Part shown: piece by piece, positions 26,371 to 38,680 of the stretch
Layout of the letters: each line of letters starts with the position of its first letter
Position numbering within the stretch: position 1 is the stretch's first letter
Assembly: GCF_003576645.1 (NCBI RefSeq)
Contig: NC_044919.1
Location: 30,428,322-30,492,321, forward strand
Source: Ipomoea triloba
Taxonomy: Eukaryota; Streptophyta; Magnoliopsida; Solanales; Convolvulaceae
Length of the DNA stretch: 64,000 nt
Direction of reading: 5' to 3'
Translations under genes and position numbers: made by a program
The notes under the pieces: generated by a model
The model's input: only the letters and a program-made list of their open reading frames with translations
Database searches by the model: none
Told to the model about the DNA's origin: nothing

Positions 26371-27281
26371 TCTAGTTACTTGGCATTGGACTAGATTCTT
26401 CACCGACCAACGCGCAACATAAATTTAACGATCAAACCCTTATAGACTACAAGTACATTTGGAGAACAATTATACTAAACATCCCTAACCAATTATTTTT
26501 TAAAAGATTGTTCGAAACCATTCAATGTCCCGCTCTCCCAAACTCACCTTACGATTAGGAAATGGTATTAGGTGGAACCTTCATGCCAACAAGCTAGGGA
26601 ATACATACACATGTATATGGTATGCAATATTGGTAGATATATATAGTTGGGTTGCTAAATGGGGGATGAATTGAATGTATATATACACAACCAAATCATC
26701 ATTAATACTACCAAATGTTTGTTCTAATCATTGTCACAAGCAAGGCCGGTGATGATATACTACCGATTTCGTCTTTCTTGATATTGATTTAATTTGCTTT
26801 ACGCGTGGCTTGCCATACTCTATAGAAAGATCCATATTGTAGCTCTCACTTCGCTATAAAAGTGATAATGAGATGTATATAACATGCTTTAAATAGAAAA
26901 ATATGATATGAAAAGATAATTTAAAATTAAAGAGCGCGCGCGCACACATATATGACTGATATGTTAAATGTTGAACAAAATAGTAATTCACACGGGTAGT
27001 TAACTTCATAAGGAATTTAACTTTTGGGTTGATTGGATGGTATCGAGGGTCGATCCTGTTTCGTTAGGTTTGCAACTGTTTGAGAATTTGCTGTACGTGT
27101 GGGTTTAGACTACTTTTGACAACAAATTGTGAGTGAGAAATTATCATCACAATGTTTTATAGTTTGAAGTTTTCTTGTTCTCCTTTGTATCCACCACCGA
27201 CAACAACAATAACAACCTTCTAGTATATATAGTTTGAGACAATTAGAAAGCGAACAGGTAATACAAATGTAAATTTGAAAA

Positions 27282-27435
27282 TGACTTTTGTAAAGGTGAA
27301 GTGTGTCACCCGAGTAGGAGTTAGACCCTATGAGCGTAATTCAAGTCAAATTCAGACAAAATAATAAGTGACTTTTGTAAAGGTGAAGAGCGTCACCTGA
27401 GTAGGATCGGAGTTAGACCCTGTGAGCGTAGTTAA
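27282..27435. repeat. 87-bp tandem duplication
   Basis: TGACTTTTGTAAAGGTGAAG occurs at 27282 and 27369. Each is followed by GTCACC-GAGTAGGA, GAGTTAGACCCT and TGAGCGTA. Confidence 0.8.
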
Positions 27436-27634
27436 ACTGAATGTTGTGTAAATAATAATAATAATAATAATAATAATACCTTATACACTCCAACAAATTA
27501 AATTGTTCTTAATGAGACTTGAACCTTAACCTAATTAAAATTGGAATCTCAAACTAAGCAATCATTAGCTTTATATATATATATATATATATATTTAGAT
27601 TTCATCAACCTTTTTCTCCAAAATGAATTATTTA

Positions 27635-28476
27635 GAGTTAATACCACAAATGGTCCTTTGACTATTGGGGTAGTACTCCTTTTAGTACTCGACTTTCAAT
27701 TCGACCACAAATGGTCCTCTGACTTTCATTTTTGACCACAAATAGTCCTTTTGTTAAAATTTCTGTTAAATAGGTGTTAAATCTAAGGGTATTATCGTCA
27801 AATTGATATATATAATGTTCATAAAATAAAAATGTTTATAATTTTTCACCAACAAGCATAATTGAAACAATTAACAAATATAAATACTCATAAATAAAAA
27901 GACAATACACTTTATTCTCGTAATTATGCGTACAAAATTAAGATTTAATATTAGAGCTATCTATTTTAATTTAACCAACAGACTAAAATGGAAGATTTTT
28001 TTTTTAAAAATCTTGCTTTCATCATTTTCATGGTTGTTCATACATGGTCGATTAATAATTTTCACTTTTCATTAATCGATCAAACATTTTGTTACGGACA
28101 TAACTAAAGCTGCTACCGTTGAATTAATATAATTAATCAAGTACAAATTGCGAACATTAATCATGGATTTTTATTTAATTTGTTCATTTATATAAGTTCT
28201 CACGTCCATTTTATTTTTATATTTATTAACTTAATGTTTATTAATGTTTGAAATTAATTATGTTGTCATATAATTCTAAAAAAGAATTAATCATAATAAT
28301 ATTAATCAATTTGACGATATTACCCCTAGATTTAACACCTATTTAATAGAAATTTTAACAGATGACTATTTGTGGTCAAAAATGAAAGTCAGAGGACCAT
28401 TTGTGGTCGAATTGAAAGTCGAGGACTAAAAGAAGTACTACCCCAATAGTCAGAGGACCATTTGTGGTATTAACTC
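27635..28476. mobile_element. MULE-type MITE with long inverted repeats, 842 bp
   Basis: About 170 bp at each end are inverted copies, starting GAGTTAATACCACAAATGG and running to AAATAGGTGTTAAATCTA and ATCGTCAAATTGA, with only scattered mismatches. An exact 9-bp duplication AATTATTTA flanks it (27626-27634 and 28477-28485). The middle is AT-rich with no transposase, so it is non-autonomous. Confidence 0.92.
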
Positions 28477-28576
28477 AATTATTTATTATATATAATTGGT
28501 TGTACTCACTAATTATTAATTGATGAGCTGAAAGCAAGTTACTTCAAATCAATGTTGAATTATTGATCTATGACAT

Positions 28577-28630
<54 letters not shown>

Positions 28631-29361
28631 TCCTTAGCTACTACTACGCGCTTCAAGTCGGCGGATGATTCCCTACGACCGCCGACTCCCACAGAAAGTT
28701 ATGGGGAGAAACTCCTTCGTGCTTGCTATACTACACAAGAAGTAATCAACTAAATGATGCTAACCTAACCCTAGAACCAAAAATAAAATATATTTCTTTC
28801 CAACACTCTTTCTATTGAACCTTTCACACAAGATATGATGTTTTTAGTCTGTTTTACTTTTTCTATGTAATTTGTAATTACAGAAGTGAGGTTTACTCGG
28901 TACACACTTCTAGGTAATGGTTGGAACAGAAAGTTACCATCGTCACCCAAAAAACAATATCTTTTTTAATCACTTTTTTTTTTTTTGAATACAACTAACT
29001 CTATTACATGATATAACAAGAATATAATGCTCTTATCTTTTCAATCTATTTTTGGTAGGACACACCAAAGTAGAAGATATTGATAAAATTTTATACATAC
29101 ATAGTATCTAGTATAATCATATATGTCTGTTTCGTAATACTAATAAATACTAATGTAGGTGTCCTTGTTGACACTCTAGCAATACTCAAATCATCTGGCG
29201 AAAGATTAAAATAAATGAGATATTTTGAAAGAAAAAATTATTCAAGTAAGAAGATTTGACCCCTTAACCTTTATTATACAACACATACACACTTAATTAT
29301 CCATCTAAGCTACTTCATCTTTAAATAATTTATATCTATATTATTTACTTACATCTAAACA

Positions 29362-29433
<72 letters not shown>

Positions 29434-29435
29434 GT

Positions 29436-29530
29436 CTCTTATATATAAGGGGTGAGGTGAGATGGAGGTGGGGGCAATTATATATAAGGGGTGAGGTGAG
29501 ATGGAGGTGGGGGCAGTTGCCCCCATACTG
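29436..29530. repeat. Tandem duplication beside a (TA)n tract
   Basis: The stretch TATATAAGGGGTGAGGTGAG plus ATGGAGGTGGGGGCA is present twice in a row. The second copy runs into GGGGGCAGTTGCCCCC, as at the right end of the hAT element at 24161, so this may be a fragment of that family. Confidence 0.75.
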
Positions 29531-30451
29531 GCTCGGTCTTTGACTATAGTGTCCCTATTATCTTAACAAATTAAAATAGTATAAGCAAATACACTAATTT
29601 CACACATAAAAGTAACTTTATGATATATGTAGTATGTGTAAGGATAAAAAAAAAACATACTATTACATTAAAAGGTATAGCTAATAGTGAATACGCAACT
29701 ATTTTCATATATTTGTATAGTAGTCAGCGTTACTCTAACAATTACCCTCCTGGCACATGCCAGTCTCAACTGCACAACATTTTTTCAATGAGATTCGAAC
29801 CAATCATAACCAAGCGCTTACCATACTATCAAATTAAAAGTTATAACTAGTAAAGAAGACACAACTTTAATTATTTTATTATACTCGTGTAGTAATTATT
29901 GCCACATTTCATTAGTAAGTTATTAGACTCTCCATTCTAAGCCTCCGCCCCAACTTTATTTTATACTTGACAATGTCAAGTTGTACTCTCCCTCTTTTAT
30001 ATTACTAAGAAAATACTCTAACACGTAAACCGTACCCCTCCTTTAATTTTATACACACATACATACACACGATGTGAATGCATAAAAAGGTAAGTCCAAA
30101 TGATGGAGCTGGCTTGGCCACCATTTCTTGTATAGATAAAAAGAATGAGTTAGAACAACACACATATCACTATAAAGTGGTGCATGGGATACTTACATTA
30201 TATTATTATCTTCTTTTCGATCTTTCCGTAATCAATTCTTTTCTTTACGAAGTTAATTGGAAGAATGATGGTGGAAGCTACAACTCAATGACAGAGCTGA
30301 TTTTTTATTTGCATGGTCATGTGATGGTAAATAAGTAAGTTCCTATTAAGTATAAATAAACTGCGAATTGAAGAAAAATTAAAAAGAGAAAAATGTAAGA
30401 AATCTAATTTTGGGTCAATATAATCACAAATACATATACTAACTATTATGT

Positions 30452-30529
30452 CAGGGTTGGACTAAGGGCCCCCAAAATTTTGGGGCCCTGTGCGGTTGCA
30501 CATCTTACACGCCCTAAAATCCGGCCCTG
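30452..30529. mobile_element. 78-bp mini-element with CAGGG ends
   Basis: Left end CAGGGTTGGACTAAGGG and right end (inverted) CAGGGCCGGATTTTAGGG match well. Inside is a second palindrome around GGGCCCCCAAAATTTTGGGG. No target duplication is visible, so it is probably an old hAT-like fragment. Confidence 0.55.
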
Positions 30530-33037
30530 CTCGATGATTCCGAGGCCATATATATCTGTAATTTTTGGTAGTTTCAAAATGGCATGTGTACATATTGCAT
30601 GGATAAATCTTAGAAAAGTCAAAAACCTAATTAGTAATACATGTTTATTTTTAATATATTTTAATTTAGAAGAAAACTCACAAAGTGCATTCTGAGTGAA
30701 CATGCGTTATAATCTTAGTCGAAAAATGATTTTATGAAGGTATTCGTCATAGGTTGCCCATAGTTATTTAACTCAAGCAAAACAGGTCAATACATAATTT
30801 TCACAAGCTAAAGAGTTTAAATATGAAATTTTGTGATTATCAAATCAGACGTTTAGTCAATTTGACTGAGATTATCCCACCAACTTATTGAAGTATTGAT
30901 TTTTTTTTTTTCCTTTCTGTTTCCAAATCAAAAACAGACTAGCTAGCTAGCTCGCACGCAATTAAGCTAAGCCTTTTTCCATGAAAAGGAGAGAAGGCTC
31001 AATGGATGATCAATGGAGGCTGCTTCTTGCACGTGCTTCCCTCTTCAATATTCCCGATGGGAATTATATTGTCACTATCAACAATTTCAAGTGGAGGGTG
31101 CTGTGTGTGGGGTACTTTCATTATCTATCATATCATTCTATCCCTTTAGCTATCTCCATCTCACAACTAATACCATAACGTTTGGTTCAAATATCAAAAT
31201 AGGAATGATAGTGATCTAATTGAGACTCATTTTTATACTTGAATATCATAAATTTATTTTTTGTTAATATGTTTTCGATCGAGTTCATTACACATGATTT
31301 TTTTCAATGTGATTTATCTTTTTGTGTAAATTTTGAATTATTACTACACAATTAAAAATTTACTCGGTATACATATATACTTAACTAATGACAGCGAATT
31401 ATATTTATGTGTTACTAAAAAACATAACTTTTAGAACACATACATACTAATACTTAAAAGTGATTAACCCTACATATAAAGTATATATAGACCTATGTAG
31501 ATTATATATTAAGTATGTTGATGATGATAACCTAATTCAAATGATAACCAATTAATATAATCATCATATATGCATGCAGCATACCAAAGTACAGCATTAT
31601 TAATCGAAGAAAGGAGACCACTTTCGGCCTAGCAACTTGCACTAATTAATTAATTAATTAATTATACCAACTAATGACAGATTAGGGTTGAATTGGTGCC
31701 ATAGAAACTACTAACATAGGATTACAAACTGTAACAAACGTCATAAAATAGGAATATGCGGCTAAATCGTCATGACGATCAATGTTCTTTTCTTCTGATT
31801 GGCTGCTTTCCTCTTATTTTGGAGCTAATATAATTTTTTTTTAATATTTAGGTGATCTAATTAGTTTCGCGAGTCGCATAATCAGTATTATCAATCCATT
31901 GGTCAGACCCTAGTCTTCATACACGCACAAGGGATCCGATCTACACCTTACATCACATCCTGAGTCTTTTTCTCATTCATGTTTTTAGTGGGGCTCGAGC
32001 CTCCACACTACCGCCTTCAACTAATATAATTCTTTGATTTAACAAGAAAGTGCGCTTTGAGTGAAACTCATTTTGTTACCCTAGCCAATAAAGGATTATA
32101 AGTATGTAAATAAGTCTAAGTTGTTTATATATATTACTGACTGGTTCATATCAAGGAGGCCAATAAGCAGTAGGAGCTATTATAATTTTGCTCTAACTTA
32201 TAAATGTTTTAAGAAAATTTTAAACATGATTGGAGTGCTATATCTAGTATATACATAGAAAGCCTAATAACACCCCTTTGGACATGCTTAATTGGTCAAC
32301 CCTAACTCAAAATAAGTTGAGAGACATTGCTTTATTAGTTACGGATACATGATCACAAATATATATCTAGGAGCATGTAGGCTAATTAAGACATATCTTT
32401 AAAAATTCAAACGTATAGAGAATCTATTGTGCTGATTGGATCATTTGATAACAACATGCATATTATGATAAAAAAAAAAAAAAAAAAACTTACAATTGAG
32501 TCTTCATGTGTTTAATGCATGTTTTTCTTGATGGTATCCATCCCTTGTGGATGATGCAGTGGGGTGAAGATTTAATTTCCATCGCACCTATAGATCGAGT
32601 TATCAAGTTTAAAATAAATTTGGTTGGGTTAGTCAATGAAATTAAAATTCTTATAACTTTGAGTTATGTATGATAAATTCAATTTTTTTTAGTAAAATAA
32701 AGAATATAATGTTATAATTATTTAATTTAATTTTTAAAACGACATCGTAAAAAGGTTGGAGAATAAAATCATAAATATGGGTGGCATTATGGAGGGATGG
32801 GCATTGACAATGAGGTGAATTGTAGATTGTGGGGGTCCGATCCTCTGTAGAGCAACCCCTCCACGTGGGCATGCATCTTTGATCCTAGTCAGCATTCTCC
32901 ATTTGCCACATCAGCTTGGCTCTTGGAGAGATTTTGCTCCTATTTTGACAAGATGGGCCCTACCAGAATCGCTGAATCCAGGTAGGAGACCACATTTCGC
33001 TGTCACCAAGGAATTTCTATGTGGTCATCGGTCACTT

Positions 33038-33078
<41 letters not shown>

Positions 33079-33773
33079 TTGAAATATTATTATTATTATT
33101 ATTGTATTAAAAAAATTATATTATTGGATATTGAACGCGGGATGCTTTAGAATATTGTTGAAATACAAAACAAATATATTTAAATATAATTTTTTAAAAA
33201 AGTTCTCATATTGGCCGGATCGGAATGCATTGAATTTTCAAATTCGGCAAATGTTCAAATCCAATATATCTATAAATCACACAATAGGGCGCGTCATAGC
33301 TGGATTCAAGACATTAGCGTACTACATAAGTACATAGCTTTAACAACAATGGTACTTTCGCATTGGTAGGGAACCTCATAATATATACTCATCATTCTCC
33401 TGTTTATAACCGAAAATAAAGGTCAAATTGACTCATATATTTTTACTATGTGCACAAGGTAGTTATTTATAGCCTTGAAACAGGTACGCTGAAAAGTGAT
33501 TATCGTATAAAAAATTATGAGTTCATTTATTGTCAATACATTCTCGATCGAGCATGTTATACATTATTTTAATTTCTTAGTATAGTTTACATCTCTTGTG
33601 TCAGTTGTGTGGTATATGGACTTTTACACAAAAAATATGTTTACTCAGTAAACACTACCATGTAGTACAATGACTCTGAGTTTCCCACTTCACACCCAAA
33701 AAAAAAAAAGTTAGTTATATTATCTTATTTTTAGTTAATTTCATTTTATGTTTTCAAAGTTTAATTAAATCAT

Positions 33774-34197
33774 GAGAAAATTTCACTTTTAGTAATAAAC
33801 TATTATGTCAATTATGCCACATTTAGTCATACGTACTCTTTTAATTTTGTCACATTACATCTTTAACTTCAATTATGTGTCACAATTAGTCCTCATAAAT
33901 TTTTATCATTCAATAATTTACTAAAGATGACTAACATGTAATTTCATCATTCAATAAAAGAGTTAACAAGCGAGAGGTACGAGATGTTCAAGCAAAAGGG
34001 TTGAATGATAAAAGTACATATTAACCATCTTTATTTTAAAAAAAATTCTTTGGTCTTATCTTCACTTTAAAAAAAATTGAAGGATTGGACTAACTTTAAC
34101 AAGTAAATAAAAGAATTATATAATGATATAAAATTAAAAGAGTAAGATTAAATATGACAATGTCACAATAATCAATAACTAAAAGTATAATTTGCTC
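33774..34197. mobile_element. MULE-type MITE, 424 bp
   Basis: Ends GAGAAAATTTCACTTTTAGT and (inverted right) GAGCAAATTATACTTTTAGT match. An exact 9-bp duplication TTAAATCAT lies on both sides (33765-33773 and 34198-34206). No coding capacity. Confidence 0.85.
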
Positions 34198-37131
34198 TTA
34201 AATCATTTTTGTTACTGGCAACAACAATTCATTTGATTGTAAATCTTTTTTTAACCTAAATTTTCAATGTCACCTTTCATTGTTGCTTCTTTTTTTGGCT
34301 AAATATTTGGGATAAAGGTCAAATAGGTTGACCTTTTGACAATTTAGAAAAATGCAATTGATCAGCGGAATTCAAACAAATTCCAAACAAACCTTTGATG
34401 CAATTAAATTATGCTTACATGATATAGCAAGATACTGCTGATATGGTGACTAAACTACCAACATGTAATGTTTTAAAATTTTATCAGCATTTATTTACCA
34501 CAAGTTATCTTAGTTTGCCAACATGTATTGTCCCACAAGTTTTTTTTTTTTTTTTTTTTTTTAAACAAGCTTAACTTCATCAACAATTAAAACATCTTAT
34601 TAGATAGAATATTTATGTGACTTCCCTCAATTAAAAAAAAAATTCAGTGAAATTTTATAATCATTCATAAACCAAAATAAAAATAAAAAATTAAAAAAAA
34701 AAACTAAAAAAATAAACCTTTATCATTGGACCCGTAGTCGTTGAGCGAAGAAGTACTTTCCACCATCATCCAAAACTGCACAAAGGAGTACTCCTTCGCC
34801 CACATCTAGATGAAGGAAACAAGGTCTCTGTTGCTAGATGATCCTTCGTCCCTCTCCCTTAACAAATGAGACCAATCTTCTTTGTTCAGTGATCTGAGTT
34901 ATTGTGGCAACCATTATTAATTGTCATGACAGCCTAAGAACATCCTCATCAATTATTGTTTTTAGAAAGTTTTTGTCAGACCACATAGGAGGGAGATGGG
35001 GATAGAAAAAGAAGAGAAAAAGACTCGAAAAAAAATGTGTCAACTAGCGTGGACACTGCAACTGGTGCGCTAGCTAAATGCGCACCAGTGAAATTGTTTT
35101 TTTTTTTTTTTTGGTTTCAACGAGGCTCATAACAAACTTGTTTTACTACAATTTTTTTTTCTCTTTCATCTATCCTCTCTCCTTCAACTCAATCTCTCTC
35201 TATTATGTGTGCAAAAAGAACCCAAAATGCTCTACCCTCTTCAAAAAAAAATAATTCTCTTTCTCTTTCCAATTTGAATAAACCAGATCCTATTTTCGAT
35301 CAACTTAAAAGGAAATAAAAAAGATTTAAAAAACCAAAACAAAAAAAAAAAGAAACAAAAACAAAAACAAAAAATTCTTCTGTTTGTGGTTACCTTGGAA
35401 GCCACCACAACCATTAATGGTGGTTGCCATTGCAGATTTGCAGCCTAACTTAAGATTAAAATTTTTAAATATATAATATATCCATCTATGAAATAGAAAT
35501 GAAAAAAAATCTTTAGAGCAAAATCCACGTAAGCTGTCAGGTATATATCACTTGATAATAGAGTGATAGGTTTTAATAATCTAGATGGCCTAAATTACCA
35601 AACCTGATTACATTTAAGATTATGACAAAGGTAAGAATTAAACAAAGATATGTAATGATAGGATAATTAGGGTATATCAGGGAGATAATATTGTATTAAT
35701 AAGAGATATATAATGCTAATACAATTGTGAGAATTGTGTAATAACAATACAAGTATGTTCTTAGAAACAAGATGTGTAGACCTCCTCCTCAGACACAATG
35801 GAGTGATTTTATACTCTAAATCAGCCCTAACTACCCTGGAGAAGATGGTGGGGAGTTACAACCGCCTTGGACCGCCACAAACACAAGACTCGGACCAACG
35901 CGAAGACCCTTCACTCGGCTAAGCACGGGGCTCGACCGAGTGCCGACCTCGGCCGAGGTGGGCGACCTTGGCTGAAGAGGCCAACCTTGGCCGAGACGGC
36001 GGACCTCGGTCAAAGTGGCCCACTACGTGGCCGACCTCATGGCAAAGATGGCCAACCTCGGCTGAGGAGGCCGACCTTGGCCGAGATGGCGAATCTCGGT
36101 CGAGGTGGTTGTAAATTAAACTTTTTGAGATGAATGAGAATGAAAATTAAACTTTTTAAAACACATGTATATGATTTTATTACCGTATAATTACAAAACT
36201 CATTAGTCATTACCTATTTTAAATTGGGTATCATTCCTTTAATTCAACCTTATCCTTCTGCATTTCATCATTTCCTGATTTTGTTGGCTCCTCACTTCAT
36301 CGGCTTTCTCACATTGCCTACCCACTTAAGATCAATTGTTTTTGTTTTAAAAAAAAAAGATCAATTATTATTATTTTTTTTTGTATTTTTAAAACTTGTA
36401 TTATGATAATATTGATAATCATTGCAATTCCACCCTACAACCAACACATACAAAATCCATTTACCAAAGCACATTCCAATTACCAAGTATTTGATTCTTA
36501 TTCTCATTCATATTCCCATGTTAGAACCAAACACACCCTTAACTTAGTCTTCGATTATAGTAATTTTACCCAATTTAGTTCTCAGTTATAGTGATTTTTT
36601 TTTTACCAATTTAGTCATTGATTCTAATAGTCGATGACTCAATTTGGTAAAAACATCAAAGTCTATTACCTAATTGAGCGCGCACACAAAAAAAAAAAAA
36701 GATGTAAAATTAGATCGAAAAATATCATTATAGTCCAAGACTAAATTGAGTATTAACTCTTCTTTCAAAAAATTGAATCCGCAATCCTAATAGCCCCAAC
36801 AAAATACGTGAAAGGATGTTAATCAAAATAACTCAGTAGTTGAGGAGATATGACCAAATTGATATTAACTCATTAAATAAAATATAATAGTGACCAGACT
36901 TCACCTTACTATTAGAATGAGCAGTCACATGGCCACTCCTTATTTAAACCCATCCTGCCTTCTCCATTTCCGTCAATCAAATTCATCAAACTTCTCCTCT
37001 TCTCTTTCTCTCCTCTTTCAAACATCAAAATTCCAAAATCCAAAAAACTTCTTCCGTCAATCCCAATCACAACTCCAAACAAACCGCCATTCTTTCGAGC
37101 TCGATAAACCCAGAGCCAAAAAAAAATAAAA
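34198..37131. other. Intergenic DNA upstream of the YUCCA gene
   Basis: Contains poly-T near 34540-34562 and purine-rich DNA at 34980-35360 resembling the segments at 53160 and 63540. A GC-rich patch (35890-36115) is built from GGCCGAC-TTGGCCGAG-TGGC units, like the palindromic block in the LTR element at 12241. The end AACCAAACACACCC|TTA near 36525-36541 looks like a broken Tourist-type MITE. No gene seen. Confidence 0.55.
36941..36948 (+). promoter_or_regulatory. Candidate TATA box of the YUCCA gene
   Basis: TATTTAAA lies about 190 bp before the ATG at 37132, followed by C/T-rich sequence that fits a plant 5' leader of roughly 160 bp. Position and sequence fit, but no transcript start is known. 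Confidence 0.45.
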
Positions 37132-38680
37132 ATGTTTAACTTCACCTTATCATCCGACCAAGATTCCTTCGCCCACAGATGCGTGTGGGTAAACGGGCCG
37201 GTGATCGTCGGCGCCGGCCCGTCGGGGCTCGCCGTCGGCGCCTGCCTGAAAGAACAGGGCGTCCCCTTCGTAATCCTCGAAAGGGCAGACTGCATTGCTT
37301 CTCTATGGCAAAAACGCACCTACGACCGCCTAAAACTTCATCTCCCCAAGCAATTTTGCCAGCTCCCCAAATTCCCTTTCCCGGATCACTACCAAGAGTA
37401 CCCGACAAGGCGGGAGTTCATTAAATACCTCGAATCGTACGCTGAACACTTCGACATCAAGCCGCGGTTCAACGAGTGCGTTTCGTCCGCTAAGTACGAT
37501 GAGGCCTGCAAGGTGTGGCGGGTCAAGACGGCCGCCCCGGACGGGGGAGAAGTCGAGTATATTTGCCAGTGGCTCGTAGTCGCCACCGGCGAGAATGCCG
37601 AGTCCGTCGTGCCGGAGATTGAGGGGCTCAAGGAATTCGCCGGCGAAGTTATCCACGTCTGCGATTACAAGTCCGGCGAGAATTTCCGCGGCAAGAAAGT
37701 CCTGGTCGTCGGCTGTGGGAATTCCGGCATGGAAATCTCCCTTGATCTTTGCAACCACGACGCTAAACCTTCCATGGTTTGCCGCAACTCGGTAAGACTG
37801 TTAATTTAATAACCACAAAATTTCAAGTTCAACTCAAAATAAAAACGGTCTATTGAACTTTTTATTAGTACAGACCCTTAAATAGTGAGATCAGATAACT
37901 AATAATAATTAAAAGGCAAAATTATGGTTGAATTCTAATAATTGTTTCCTATTTTTATTGTTCTTCAGGTTCATGTACTGCCCAGAGAAATTTTGGGGAA
38001 ATCGACGTTTGAACTCGCTGTGTTAATGATGAAATGGCTGCCGCTCTGGCTGGTGGACAAGATTCTGGTAGTCCTGACATGGTTTATCCTCGGAAACATC
38101 GAAAAATATGGACTGAAAAGGCCTTCAATTGGACCATTGGAACTCAAGAATACACGAGGAAAAACCCCTGTTCTTGACATTGGTGCCCTGGAAAAGATCA
38201 GATCAGGAAAACTTAACGTTGTGCCGGGAATCAAGAAATTTTCCGGTGGAATGGTTGAGCTCGTCGACGGCGAATGCCTCGAAATTGATGCCGTCGTCCT
38301 TGCTACCGGATACCGTAGCAATGTCCCATACTGGTTACAGGTGAGACGTCACATTTATTATTTATACATATTATGCCTAACATATCTTTTATTTTTTTAT
38401 TTTTAATTTTTCTCGAACAATTTGAACTTATGTCGTGTTTTTTGTTATGATACAGGAAGCCGATTTTTTCTCCAAGAATGGATTCCCAAAAACACCATTC
38501 CCAAACAGTTGGAAAGGCAAGTCAGGGCTCTACGCAGTTGGATTCACGAGGAGAGGGCTATCTGGTACTTCGGCTGATGCTGTGAAAACAGCCCAAGATA
38601 TCACTAAAGTCTACAAAGAGGATATTAAGCAAAAGAAGCAAAAAGTCCCGACACATCGACGATGCATTTCCACCTTCTAA
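37132..38680 (+). CDS. YUC8: YUCCA flavin monooxygenase (indole-3-pyruvate monooxygenase), YUC8 group
   Basis: YUCCA enzymes convert indole-3-pyruvate to indole-3-acetic acid with FAD, NADPH and O2, the committing step of the main auxin pathway. Exons 37132-37791, 37969-38340 and 38456-38680 join in phase 0 to 418 residues, close to the family size of about 420. Visible motifs are FAD-binding GAGPSG (27-32), NADPH-binding GCGNSG (about 194-199) and the FMO-type LATGY (about 331-335), all intact. [15 protein letters not shown] and [10 protein letters not shown] are typical of the family. The start [16 protein letters not shown] and the end RRCISTF resemble the YUC3/5/7/8/9 clade more than YUC1/4 or YUC2/6; YUC8 is the nearest recalled member, and paralogue assignment needs a tree. 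No signal peptide is apparent, so it is probably cytosolic or ER-surface. Confidence 0.95.

Larger units (their letters stand above)
24170..27634. other. AT-rich intergenic DNA, no gene seen
   Basis: Holds two tandem duplications (listed), a (TAA)n run near 27454-27477 and a tRNA-like box (minus strand GGTTCAAGTCTCATTAAG near 27509-27527) whose downstream (ATT)n could be a SINE tail. No convincing exon was found. Confidence 0.6.
28477..33773. other. AT-rich intergenic DNA with simple repeats, no gene seen
   Basis: Contains (TA)n at 28580-28629 and 29366-29431, and (TTA)n at 33040-33101. On the minus strand near 29786-29800 there is a good tRNA-type B box (GGTTCGAATCTC), a possible SINE. Short open frames (30078, 30981) have no recognisable domain, splice context or codon signal. 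Confidence 0.55.

Noticed and set aside
30078..30338. 86-codon frame beginning with ATG
   Set aside because: No domain, no splice sites giving extension and AT-driven composition. Chance is the simplest explanation.
37142..37758. Antisense frames within YUCCA exon 1
   Set aside because: GC-rich coding sequence opens other frames. The plus frame has all FMO motifs.
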